DNA from: CAISIP01 sp039934375
GTDB lineage: Bacteria > Pseudomonadota > Gammaproteobacteria > Burkholderiales > Burkholderiaceae_C
Reading direction: 5' to 3'
Assembly: GCA_039934375.1 (NCBI GenBank)
Contig: JBDTMH010000022.1
Coordinates: 1 to 33,833, forward strand
Length of the DNA: 33,833 nt
Shown here: positions 23,869 through 32,051 of the stretch, piece by piece
Position numbering within the stretch: the first letter of the stretch is position 1
Layout: the number at the start of each line of letters is the position of its first letter
Translations under genes and position numbers: made by a program
Notes under the pieces: model-generated
What the model saw: the letters and a program-made list of their open reading frames with translations, nothing else
What the model was told of the DNA's origin: nothing
Databases searched by the model: none

Positions 23869-25734
23869 ATGTGCGGCATAGCAGGGCATCTCAGATTGGA
23901 CGGAGCAGCGCCAGATCGCCGCGAGCTCGAACGTATGTCGCTTGCCATTGCGCACCGCGGTCCGGACGGCACCGGTTTGTGGATGGACGGCCCTATCGGA
24001 CTCGTGCACCGGCGGCTGGCCATCATTGACCTGAGTCCGGCTGCGGCCCAGCCGCTTCTTTGCCCGGCTCGGCGGCACGCCATCGTCTACAACGGCGAGC
24101 TTTACAACTATCGGGAACTTCGAACCGAGCTGATCGGGATGGGAGCGGCATTTTCCACCCAGTCGGACACCGAGGTGGTGCTTCAGGCCTATGTCCATTG
24201 GGGAACTGATTGTGTACGCCGATTCAACGGGATGTTCGCGCTCGCGATCTGGGATACGACCACGCAAGTACTATTCCTCGCGCGCGACCGCTACGGCGTG
24301 AAGCCTCTGTATGTGATGCAACGCGGAAAGGATTTCCTTTTTGCTTCGGAGCCTGCGGCAATCGGCGCTCACGGCGCCGCACAGCTTCGGCTTGCGGTCG
24401 ACGGTCTGGTCGAGTACCTGACGTTCCAGAACTTTTTCTCGCAGAAGACCTTGTTCAAGGATGTCATGACCTTTCCGCCGGGTCATACCGGGCAAGTCTC
24501 GTGCGGCAAATCTCTTTCCTTGCAGCGGTACTGGGATTTTTCGTTCGCGGAATCGCCGCAGGCTTGTTCCACGGACGAGACGCGAGTCGAATTGCGTCGA
24601 TTGCTGGAGCAGGCGGTCAGCCGCCAATTGGTCAGCGACGTGGAGGTGGGCGCCTACCTCAGTGGAGGAATTGATTCGGGGTGCATTACTGCGCTGGCCG
24701 CGCGCGAATTGCCTTACCTCAAGAGCTTTACCTGTGGCTTTGATTTGCATTCGGCCAACGGGATAGAAATAGCATTCGATGAACGCGAACGCGCGGAGCA
24801 CATGTCGTATCTGTACAAGACGGAGCATTACGAGATGGTTCTCAAGTCAGGCGACATGGAGCGCGTAATGCCGGCGTTGATGCGTCACATGGGTGAGCCG
24901 CGGGTAGGGCAGTCCTATCCAAACTATTACATTGCCCGGCTCGCCAGCAAATTCGTGAAAGTCGTATTGACGGGCACTGGTGGGGACGAACTTTTTGGCG
25001 GTTATCCATGGCGCTATTTCGTGCCGGACCGGCCTTTGACCTTTGACGAATATATCGATGGTTATTACGCCTATTGGCAGCGCCTGGTGCCGCCGGAATC
25101 CATGGGCGAACTGCTGGCCCCGGTCTGGGGTGAAGCGCAACATGTCGATACGCGCGAGATATTCAGGAACGTCTTTTCAGAGCACCCCACCGAGCTGGTG
25201 ACGCGCGAGGACTATGTCAATAGCGCGCTGTATTTCGAGGCCAAGACCTTCCTGCACGGACTGCTCGTGATGGAGGACAAGCTGAGCATGGCGCATGGCC
25301 TGGAATCGCGGGTTCCATTTCTGGACAACGACCTGGTCGACTTCGCCTTGCAGCTACCGGTCAAGTTGAAGCTGGCAGCACGGCATGCGGTACGTCTGGA
25401 TGAAAATATGACGGGGCTCAAGACAGAAAAATACTTTCAGCGTACACACGACGGAAAATTGATTCTTCGCGAAGCGGTCGAGGAATGGATGCCACGGATG
25501 ATCACACAGGCGGCCAAGCAGGGATTCTCCGCGCCGGATGCAAGCTGGTTTCGGGGTGAGAGTATTGAGTACGTCAAGCGCTGCCTGCTTCGTCCGGGGG
25601 CGAAGATCAACACGGTGCTCAATCCGTCGGTGGTGTCGACACTCCTCCACGAGCATCTGGGCGGAGGCAAGAACCATCGTTTGCTGATCTGGTCGCTGTT
25701 GTGCCTTGAGCATAGCGATTGTGAGTTCGTCTAG
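23869..25734 (+). CDS. Asparagine synthase-like glutamine amidotransferase (WbpS/WbmE-like, probable uronamide synthesis)
   Basis: The product (621 aa) is a full class II amidotransferase. Cys2 is the N-terminal nucleophile, followed by HRGPDGTG, YNGELYNY and RDRYGVKPLY in the glutaminase domain. The synthetase domain has the ATP-binding SGGIDS (265-270) and TGTGGDELFGGYPW. In O-antigen loci such proteins are thought to amidate the C6 carboxyl of uronic acids; true asparagine synthesis is the alternative. The many uronic-acid genes in the window favour the sugar role. The start ATG 23869 is certain because Cys must be residue 2. The next gene starts 2 bases after its stop. Confidence 0.86.
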   Translation: MCGIAGHLRLDGAAPDRRELERMSLAIAHRGPDGTGLWMDGPIGLVHRRLAIIDLSPAAAQPLLCPARRHAIVYNGELYNYRELRTELIGMGAAFSTQSDTEVVLQAYVHWGTDCVRRFNGMFALAIWDTTTQVLFLARDRYGVKPLYVMQRGKDFLFASEPAAIGAHGAAQLRLAVDGLVEYLTFQNFFSQKTLFKDVMTFPPGHTGQVSCGKSLSLQRYWDFSFAESPQACSTDETRVELRRLLEQAVSRQLVSDVEVGAYLSGGIDSGCITALAARELPYLKSFTCGFDLHSANGIEIAFDERERAEHMSYLYKTEHYEMVLKSGDMERVMPALMRHMGEPRVGQSYPNYYIARLASKFVKVVLTGTGGDELFGGYPWRYFVPDRPLTFDEYIDGYYAYWQRLVPPESMGELLAPVWGEAQHVDTREIFRNVFSEHPTELVTREDYVNSALYFEAKTFLHGLLVMEDKLSMAHGLESRVPFLDNDLVDFALQLPVKLKLAARHAVRLDENMTGLKTEKYFQRTHDGKLILREAVEEWMPRMITQAAKQGFSAPDASWFRGESIEYVKRCLLRPGAKINTVLNPSVVSTLLHEHLGGGKNHRLLIWSLLCLEHSDCEFV

Positions 25735-25736
25735 TC

Positions 25737-26645
25737 ATGGCTAAACTTCTCGTTGCAGGCGCGACAGGTTTGATCGGTTCTGCCCTGCTGCGGACTGCCT
25801 TGCAGGAGGGCCACGACGTTACGGTGATGAGCCGCTCGTCGACTGACAGTGGCATGGTGCACGAGCGTTTGCGAATCGTGACGGCAGACCTGCTTGTGCC
25901 TGACCGCCTATGGGAAGTCTTGCCACGCGTGCATTTTGATGCCGTCGTCTATCTTGCCCAAGGAGACGACCACAACAGCTTTCCGTCAAACTCACGCGCG
26001 GCCGTGGCGCTCAATGTGGCTGCACCACTCGCCCTTTGCCAATGGGCCGCCGAAATGCAGTGTGGCAGGTTTGTATACGCCTCTTCGGGCGGAGTTTGTG
26101 GTGCTCGATCCGATGCCGAGTCATGCGTTACCGAGGATTTCAAACCACTCTCGACGGACCGGCTCAGTTTCTATCTTGCCACCAAGGCGCGCTGCGAAGA
26201 TCTGCTGGAAGCATTTCAATCGCATGTACCCATTACGATCTTGCGGTATTTCTTTGTCTATGGGCCGCAGCAACGTGCACATTTCCTCTTTCCAAGAATG
26301 GCCGCCAGGATCCGTGCATCGGAGCCCATCGTATTGGCGTCTGGCATCGGCCCGCGTTTCAACCCGATTTACGTGCAAGACGCCGCGCGCCTGACGCTCA
26401 ACGCGATGCTGGCCGCCCATGATGGGATCTTGAATATTGCCGGGCCCAAACAGACTTGCCTTGCGGAGCTGGTGGAAGAAATCGCAAGATGTTTGCACTT
26501 GCCGTCAAGGACGCAAACGAACGCCGAAGTCGCTCCCAATTTCATGGCCAGTACGGTGCTGGCCGACCGGATTGTCGGAGCGGCGCGGATCCTCCCGGCA
26601 CAAGGCATGCGTGAGACATTCGAGTCTGCTGGAGTAGCTGTGTGA
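25737..26645 (+). CDS. Extended-SDR NAD-dependent epimerase/dehydratase (fifth extended SDR of the locus)
   Basis: The product (302 aa) has GATGLIG (8-14), Ser116/117 (VYASSGGVCG), Tyr146/Lys150 (FYLATK) and YFFVYGPQQR. The catalytic set is complete, but it is shorter and more divergent than the four tandem SDRs. It could be a 4-epimerase, a dehydratase or a reductase acting on a nucleotide sugar. It lies 2 bases after the amidotransferase gene and overlaps the methyltransferase gene (GTGA at 26642), so it belongs to the modification module at the end of the locus. Confidence 0.8.
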   Translation: MAKLLVAGATGLIGSALLRTALQEGHDVTVMSRSSTDSGMVHERLRIVTADLLVPDRLWEVLPRVHFDAVVYLAQGDDHNSFPSNSRAAVALNVAAPLALCQWAAEMQCGRFVYASSGGVCGARSDAESCVTEDFKPLSTDRLSFYLATKARCEDLLEAFQSHVPITILRYFFVYGPQQRAHFLFPRMAARIRASEPIVLASGIGPRFNPIYVQDAARLTLNAMLAAHDGILNIAGPKQTCLAELVEEIARCLHLPSRTQTNAEVAPNFMASTVLADRIVGAARILPAQGMRETFESAGVAV

Positions 26646-27502
26646 AACTATTTGACCGCGAAATCGCCATCACGTCGAGTGTCGAGAGCCTCAGTCCCGA
26701 AGCGACGCGTGAGCAAGGAAGTCGAGGCCGCTTCGCAGATCTGCAGGAGTTGCTCCCCCTGCTGTGTGACCCTGTGTCCAAAGCACCTTTGGTGCTGCGT
26801 GATAGCGCTTTAGTGGGGTCGGGAAGGACATACCCGCTTTCACATGGGAATCCGCTGCTTTTTCCGATCGACATCGAAGCACTTTATGCGCGAATCCGCG
26901 GCCCTGATTTCTTGTCAGTGTTTCCCTCGTTGTCTCCGACGGAGCAATATTGTGTTTTTGGTCTTCTCAAAGCGTCTGGCAATAACAACAACCTGGACTA
27001 CGCAGACGTCTGGTACGGGCGGCATCTCCATCGCGCCAGCAAATTGCTCGCTGACGCGCGCGGCACCTTCTTGGACATTGGCTGCGACGACGTGTTCCTG
27101 AGTCGCGGCATGCTCGATCCGAGCGTGCTGTATGTGGGCTTGGAACCTTCTGCCGGTCCGTCACGAGCATTGCGCGTTGGCGGCATGGGGGAGTTCCTGC
27201 CCTTCGGCCCTGACAGCTTTGACGGCGTCAGTTTTCAGACATCGCTAGACCATGTGTTCGATTATCACCTCGCGCTTTCCGAGGCGCGGCGCGTCCTGCG
27301 GACTGGTGGAAGGTTATATCTCGCCACCTTGCTTTGGCTTGACGGAGGTCAACTCTTCACTGACACCGTCCATTTCCACCATTTCCGGCCAAAGCAGATT
27401 GAGGCCGCCCTGGAGGATTTTGAGATTGAAACGCTAGACTGCTACAACTGGAAGAACAACACGCATCGGTTCGGCGTATATCTTTCCGCTATCAAGCGCT
27501 AA
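26642..27502 (+). CDS. SAM-dependent methyltransferase with a degenerate Trm112-like N-terminal region
   Basis: The product (286 aa) has a region at about 38-80 (LLCDPVSKAPLVL...YPLSHGNPLLFP) that resembles the small Trm112-type zinc domain but keeps only one Cys. A class I methyltransferase domain follows with motif I FLDIGCDDVF (about 141-150), where the usual second Gly is replaced, and RRVLRTGGRLYLATL. It probably methylates a sugar or acyl group on the glycan. The start GTG 26642 overlaps the previous stop. The specific acceptor is unknown. Confidence 0.75.
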   Translation: MKLFDREIAITSSVESLSPEATREQGSRGRFADLQELLPLLCDPVSKAPLVLRDSALVGSGRTYPLSHGNPLLFPIDIEALYARIRGPDFLSVFPSLSPTEQYCVFGLLKASGNNNNLDYADVWYGRHLHRASKLLADARGTFLDIGCDDVFLSRGMLDPSVLYVGLEPSAGPSRALRVGGMGEFLPFGPDSFDGVSFQTSLDHVFDYHLALSEARRVLRTGGRLYLATLLWLDGGQLFTDTVHFHHFRPKQIEAALEDFEIETLDCYNWKNNTHRFGVYLSAIKR

Positions 27503-27506
27503 GTCC

Positions 27507-28226
27507 ATGATTGACAACAATTTTACCGAGGCAAGTTATCGAAGTCTGCTTGAACGCACGGCGCGCGAATATCAGTTCGTGGCTTTTGACTCGTCTGTCA
27601 GTGATCCACGCATCGTGTTACGGCATGATCTCGACACTTCGCTGCACAGGGCACTGGCGCTCGCCAAGATCGAGGCGGAGCTTGGGATTTCGGCCACGTA
27701 CTTTTTGTTTCCTCGCAGTCTTTACTACAACCTCTTGCATCCGACGTCGATGCAGTTGGTGAACCAGATCGTTGGTCTGGGTCACAGCCTCGGACTGCAT
27801 TTCGACGTGTCCATGCCGTACGAGCAAAGTGAATTTTCGGCATTGCTCGACCAGGAAAAGCGCCTGCTGGAACAGGAGTTTCGACGGGACATCGAAGCCG
27901 TCAGCTTTCACCTGGCGGGGAATTTTGAGTCGCGCTTGCCGAAGCAGTCGATTGTCTCGGGCATGGTGAATGCATATTCAACCCAGATGCGCGAGCAGTT
28001 CAAGTACGTGTCGGATTCCAACGGTGTTTGGCGTTTTGACCGCTGGGAGGATGTCATCGATCCCAACCAGTTCCCGCGCCTGCACATTCTCATTCATCCC
28101 GAATGGTGGACGCCAGAGGCCATGACTCCCAGACAGCGCCTTCAACGAGCCATCGATGGGTACGCCCATGAGATGGGATCCTGGTACGACGAGGTGACCA
28201 AGACCTATGGCCGTCCCAACTATTGA
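27507..28226 (+). CDS. Polysaccharide deacetylase-like protein (WbmS-like)
   Basis: The product (239 aa) has VLRHDLDTSLHRAL (38-50) with the His40, Asp41 and Asp43 cluster, GISATYF (60-66), LGLHFD (95-100) and LIHPEWW (195-201). This is the pattern of NodB-type metal-dependent carbohydrate deacetylases, in the short cytoplasmic form found in O-antigen loci (WbmS in Bordetella, from memory). There is no signal peptide, so the substrate is likely a nucleotide sugar or lipid-linked glycan inside the cell. It could free an amino group for the formyltransferase encoded downstream. The end overlaps a truncated acetyltransferase frame. Confidence 0.75.
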   Translation: MIDNNFTEASYRSLLERTAREYQFVAFDSSVSDPRIVLRHDLDTSLHRALALAKIEAELGISATYFLFPRSLYYNLLHPTSMQLVNQIVGLGHSLGLHFDVSMPYEQSEFSALLDQEKRLLEQEFRRDIEAVSFHLAGNFESRLPKQSIVSGMVNAYSTQMREQFKYVSDSNGVWRFDRWEDVIDPNQFPRLHILIHPEWWTPEAMTPRQRLQRAIDGYAHEMGSWYDEVTKTYGRPNY

Positions 28227-28380
28227 TGCTTTTCGCGTAGCCTTGCGGCCCCTCGAAGAGCGTGACTCCAATGTTCTGTTCCGGTGGCTCAACGAACGTG
28301 AGACCGTCGTCGACAACGCGTCTTTTGTGGCGGTGTCCCGGGCGGAGCGTCCTTGTATGGGTTCTGCACCAAATGTCTGA
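28207..28380 (+). pseudogene. Truncated GNAT N-acetyltransferase remnant (57 codons)
   Basis: The frame starts at ATG 28207, inside the end of the deacetylase-like gene, and stops at 28378-28380. Its translation FRVALRPLEERD, LFRWLNERETV and ASFVAVSRAE is the typical first ~50 residues of GNAT sugar acetyltransferases. After SRAE the expected His-x2-Trp-Phe and the acetyl-CoA-binding region are missing; nine unrelated residues follow (RPCMGSAPN), then Val and the stop. The next gene starts within a few bases. This looks like an internal deletion that joined the start of a GNAT gene to the formyltransferase gene. Confidence 0.6.
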
Positions 28381-28381
28381 T

Positions 28382-29047
28382 ATGAAAATCGACGCGCTAC
28401 TGCTGATGCATCCTCCGTTTGCCGACCAAATATTGGCGCGCACACGTCAATTGGATAAGTTCGGCGAGGTTTGCAAGCTTGCGAACTTGGCGGAGCTCGG
28501 TGCAACGTTGCCCAGGAAACGATGGCAGCTGCTGATTTCATTTGGATTCGGCGAAGTCGTGCCGATCGGCATGCTGCGCCAACCCTCGTTGCTCGCTTTC
28601 AATATCCATGCCGCACCACCCGGCTACCCAGGTAGAGACCCCCATCATTTCGCAGCATATGACGACGTATCTCAATACGGGGCAACGCTTCACTACATGT
28701 CGGCAGTGGTAGACCAGGGGCCCATCGTTGACGTGGAACTTGGCTCTGTACCGTCACATTCGAAGCCGTTAGATTTGTTTGATTATGGGAATGCGGCCGG
28801 TCTGCGTCTGGCGAGTCGCTTTTTGGATAGCTTTGACCCCGAACTGCCTCCACGCACGAACGCCAGTCATGCATGGTCCAAGCAGGTGCGCAAACGGCGC
28901 GATTTTCACGCACTTTGCAAGGTGGACTCGTCCATGTCCCCGGCGGAGTTTTCACGTCGACGGCGAGCAGCCGCCATGCCCGGATATGCCAACCTGTGGA
29001 CCGAAGTGCATGGCATCGCATTTCGCGTTGCCCTGCCAGATCAATGA
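28382..29047 (+). CDS. Formyltransferase, sugar N-formyltransferase-like
   Basis: The product (221 aa) has the formyltransferase core: LLISFGFGEVVP, then FNIHAAPPGYPGRDPHHFA with Asn74 and His76, and VVDQGPIV with Asp111. Asn-x-His...Asp is the catalytic set of 10-formyl-tetrahydrofolate-dependent transferases. It lacks a C-terminal tRNA-binding domain, which fits a sugar N-formyltransferase such as those that formylate amino-sugar nucleotides. ATG 28382 is given; ATG 28373 would add three residues. The stop overlaps the start of the WbqC-family gene. Confidence 0.8.
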   Translation: MKIDALLLMHPPFADQILARTRQLDKFGEVCKLANLAELGATLPRKRWQLLISFGFGEVVPIGMLRQPSLLAFNIHAAPPGYPGRDPHHFAAYDDVSQYGATLHYMSAVVDQGPIVDVELGSVPSHSKPLDLFDYGNAAGLRLASRFLDSFDPELPPRTNASHAWSKQVRKRRDFHALCKVDSSMSPAEFSRRRRAAAMPGYANLWTEVHGIAFRVALPDQ

Positions 29048-29745
29048 TCGATTGTCAGGTCGCTGCGATTCATCAGCCAAATTTTTTCCCCTGGTTGGGG
29101 TTCTTTGAGAAGATCAGTCGTGCGGATGTCTTCGTTGTGCTCGACAACGCACAACACACAAAGACGGGGAGCAATTGGTCCAACAGGACGCGGCTTCTCA
29201 TAGCGGGGCAGGCCCGATGGGTGACGGCGCCGGTCGAGCGCCCCAGGCATGGCGTCTGCAATGTCAACGAAGTGCGTTGGGGTCAAACACCCTGGCGCGA
29301 CAAGATGATCAAGACGTTGGCAACCAATTACCATCGAGCGCCGTTTTATGCCGAGACCCTGGAGCTGGTGCAACCATTGATCGAGAATCCTGAGCCGACG
29401 ATGGCGCGTTATAACCTTCGTGCCATTGGGGCGCTGTCCCAGGCGATGGGGTTGCAGACTAGCCTGGTGCTTGCGTCAGATCTGATGGTCGAGACGACCT
29501 CAACGACGCGCTTGATCGACCTCACCAAGGCAGTGAATTGCAACTGTTACCTCGCAGGAGGTGGTGCTCTGGGTTACCAGGACGACGGTCTCTTTTCACA
29601 AGCCGGCATGAGACTAGAATTCCAGCGTTTCTCTCATCCCGTCTATCCTCAGGTCGGTCGGCTCGAATTTACCCCCGGGCTTTCGATCATCGATGCGCTC
29701 ATGAACTGCGGCATTGCTCAAACACGCCAAATCTTGTCCTCTTGA
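29044..29745 (+). CDS. WbqC family protein
   Basis: The product (233 aa) has the family signature HQPNFFPWLGF (10-20), then VVLDNAQHTK and NWSNRTR, and a C-terminal YLAGGGALGY and GLSIIDALMNCG. WbqC proteins occur in LPS, capsule and glycopeptide loci and are suspected to act as transferases of small groups, perhaps amino acids, onto sugars; no activity is sure. The start ATG 29044 overlaps the formyltransferase stop, and the ABC ATPase gene begins directly after its stop, so it sits in one operon with both. Confidence 0.85.
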   Translation: MIDCQVAAIHQPNFFPWLGFFEKISRADVFVVLDNAQHTKTGSNWSNRTRLLIAGQARWVTAPVERPRHGVCNVNEVRWGQTPWRDKMIKTLATNYHRAPFYAETLELVQPLIENPEPTMARYNLRAIGALSQAMGLQTSLVLASDLMVETTSTTRLIDLTKAVNCNCYLAGGGALGYQDDGLFSQAGMRLEFQRFSHPVYPQVGRLEFTPGLSIIDALMNCGIAQTRQILSS

Positions 29746-30888
29746 ATGCAATCCGCAATCTCCGCGAAATCTATCACAAAATACTTCCCCAAATCCGGCA
29801 GGATGGGTTGGCGTGCGCTCCTGACGGGACTTGCGCCAAACGAGCGCTTCACCGCGGTGGACGATGTGAGCGTCGAGGTGCAGCGCGGCGAAGTGGTGGG
29901 CATTCTCGGGCGCAACGGAGCCGGTAAGAGTACGTTGTTGCGACTCTTGGGCGGCGTTTACGGCGCGGACAGAGGTGTCATTTCCCTGGGCGGTGATGTG
30001 GCGGGCCTGTTCGAAATGGGTGGCTTCGGGAACGCACAAATTACCGGGCGCGATTTTGCCCGCCGGTACCTCCAGTTTTTCGGGGTGGCAAAGTCTTTGT
30101 GGGCTGCTGCCCTTGAGGATATCCATGAATTCTCGGAACTGGGCACGTACTTCGACGAAAAGATTCACACTTATTCCGCCGGCATGGCCGCACGTCTGTA
30201 CTTTTCAACGGCCACCGCGATACCTCACGAGATTTACCTGATCGACGAAATCCTTTCCGTCGGTGACGAACATTTCCAGACCAAATCCTGGGCTCGCATG
30301 CGCGAGCGCCTGGTGGGTGGTGCGGCGGGTCTGCTGGTGACGCATGACTGGTCTGCCGTGATCAAGCTGTGCCGGACCTCTCGCGTCCTCCAGGCCGGGC
30401 GCGTGGTGCTCCAGGGGCGCTCCGACACGGTGGTGGCGGGCTATCTTGACCTGCCCAAGACAAGTTCGGCGCAGGCTCGACTGGTGCTGGATCACGCCGC
30501 AGTGCTGCAAGGCAAGACCGGGAATACCTTGACCATCGCGTTCGAGGTGGACGTCGTGGACGCCATTGCCGTGGACGCAGCCGCGTCGATCGAGGTATTG
30601 CAACTCGGCGTCGGTTGGGAGCCACTCGTGCTGACGGAGTTTTCTCCAATAGCGACATCAGCAGGCAAGTACCACGTGGAGTTGGTGGTGGAGCAACTGC
30701 CGGTTGCGCCGGGAGACTATCTCCTCAGCCTGTTCCTCGCCACGCCGGCAGAAGTGATCACGGGTGCCAGGAAGGTGCTGGATGCGTGCGGTTGGACATA
30801 CGGGAATGGCGTTAGCTTGCGCATCGAAGGTGAGGCCGGACAGGGCTTGACGCCGTTCCCGGTTCGATGGTCGCAGGACAAGGCGTGA
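29746..30888 (+). CDS. wzt: ABC exporter ATP-binding subunit with C-terminal extension (Wzt-like, first)
   Basis: The product (380 aa) has a nucleotide-binding domain with Walker A GRNGAGKST (55-63), signature YSAGM (143-147), Walker B IYLIDE (163-168) and the switch His200, so it looks active. Residues ~240-380 form a beta-rich extension like the carbohydrate-binding domain of Wzt proteins that recognise a finished or capped O-chain. In such systems the ATPase works with a Wzm permease to export undecaprenyl-linked polysaccharide. It begins immediately after the WbqC-family stop. A different Wzt is encoded next. Confidence 0.87.
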   Translation: MQSAISAKSITKYFPKSGRMGWRALLTGLAPNERFTAVDDVSVEVQRGEVVGILGRNGAGKSTLLRLLGGVYGADRGVISLGGDVAGLFEMGGFGNAQITGRDFARRYLQFFGVAKSLWAAALEDIHEFSELGTYFDEKIHTYSAGMAARLYFSTATAIPHEIYLIDEILSVGDEHFQTKSWARMRERLVGGAAGLLVTHDWSAVIKLCRTSRVLQAGRVVLQGRSDTVVAGYLDLPKTSSAQARLVLDHAAVLQGKTGNTLTIAFEVDVVDAIAVDAAASIEVLQLGVGWEPLVLTEFSPIATSAGKYHVELVVEQLPVAPGDYLLSLFLATPAEVITGARKVLDACGWTYGNGVSLRIEGEAGQGLTPFPVRWSQDKA

Positions 30889-30890
30889 CG

Positions 30891-32051
30891 ATGATCAGTA
30901 TTGCTGCATCGGGCCTGGAAAAACACTTCGGATTGACCCATGAGGATCAGCTCAAGCGGGCCGTGGATGGTGTCACGTTTTCCATCGCGGAAGGTGAACG
31001 GGTGGGTTTCATCGGCGCCAACGGCGCCGGCAAGACAACTTTGCTGCAGATGCTGGCAGGCATCGCGGAGCCAACCGGCGGTTCCTTGAACATCGCGGGC
31101 AAGGTTACGGCCATCTTTACCCTTGGCATGGGACTGCGCGATGACTTTTCGGGGCTGGAGAACATCTACATCGAAGGCGAACTCCAAGGTCGCGCACGCG
31201 AGGAAACTGAAAAAATCATCCATGCAATCGTGGAGTTTGCCGAGTTGGGGGAGTTCATCGACCGGCCCGTCCGCACCTACTCAACCGGCATGAAGGCACG
31301 GCTGGCGTTTTCGACCATTGTGCACATAGACCCCGAGGTGCTGATCGTGGACGAAGCACTGTCTGTTGGGGACGCGCGCTTCTCAGCCAAGGCTACGCGC
31401 AAGATGAAAGAACTCACGCAACGCGGCAAAATCCTGATCCTGGTCTCCCACTCCATGGGGTCCATACAGGACATGTGCACGCGTTGCATCTGGCTGGAGG
31501 CCGGCAAGATCAAACTTGACGGCCAACCAGCCGAGGTTACCAAGGCGTACCTGGAACAGGTGCACAAGGACGACGACGGCAAGTTGTTCGAGCGATTCCG
31601 GCGTGAACTGGTCGACGAAAGCTCGATGGCGGGTTGGAAAGTTGAAAGCATGGGCTTGCAAACCGGGCTTGATACGCAGCCAGTCAGAACGCTTGTCACG
31701 GGCGAGTCCGCGGCGTTGACGATGGTTGTGCATGGCCCGGCGGGATGCAGTTTCGATGCCAAATTGCTTTTGCGCCGCCTTGATGGGCTGGTCGTACGCG
31801 AATCACTGGCAAGTGATTCCGCGGCCAGTTTGTGCGTGAGCGAAAATGGCAGCGTAAGGGTGACCATGGACTTTGGAGAATTGCCGCTCAACTACGGAAC
31901 GTTTCTGGCGCGCATCGATGTGCTGGTCGGCCCTGAAATCGCGGCCCGGCGATCCACCTTGTTCGAGGTGATCAATCCGCGCCCGCACAAGGGCGGCCGG
32001 CCAGTGCTGGTAACTCCCTCGCGTTTCAACGTGACCCGGGTTCCCGCATGA
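30891..32051 (+). CDS. wzt: ABC exporter ATP-binding subunit with C-terminal extension (Wzt-like, second)
   Basis: The product (386 aa) has Walker A GANGAGKTT (42-50), signature YSTGM (130-134), Walker B VLIVDE (150-155) and His187; all are intact. The beta-rich C-terminal extension (about 240-386) is unlike that of the first ATPase. ATG 30891 is chosen; an in-frame GTG at 30885 overlaps the previous stop and is also possible. The stop overlaps the permease start (ATGA at 32048). The two ATPases beside one permease suggest a heterodimer, each half carrying its own sugar-binding domain. Confidence 0.87.
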   Translation: MISIAASGLEKHFGLTHEDQLKRAVDGVTFSIAEGERVGFIGANGAGKTTLLQMLAGIAEPTGGSLNIAGKVTAIFTLGMGLRDDFSGLENIYIEGELQGRAREETEKIIHAIVEFAELGEFIDRPVRTYSTGMKARLAFSTIVHIDPEVLIVDEALSVGDARFSAKATRKMKELTQRGKILILVSHSMGSIQDMCTRCIWLEAGKIKLDGQPAEVTKAYLEQVHKDDDGKLFERFRRELVDESSMAGWKVESMGLQTGLDTQPVRTLVTGESAALTMVVHGPAGCSFDAKLLLRRLDGLVVRESLASDSAASLCVSENGSVRVTMDFGELPLNYGTFLARIDVLVGPEIAARRSTLFEVINPRPHKGGRPVLVTPSRFNVTRVPA

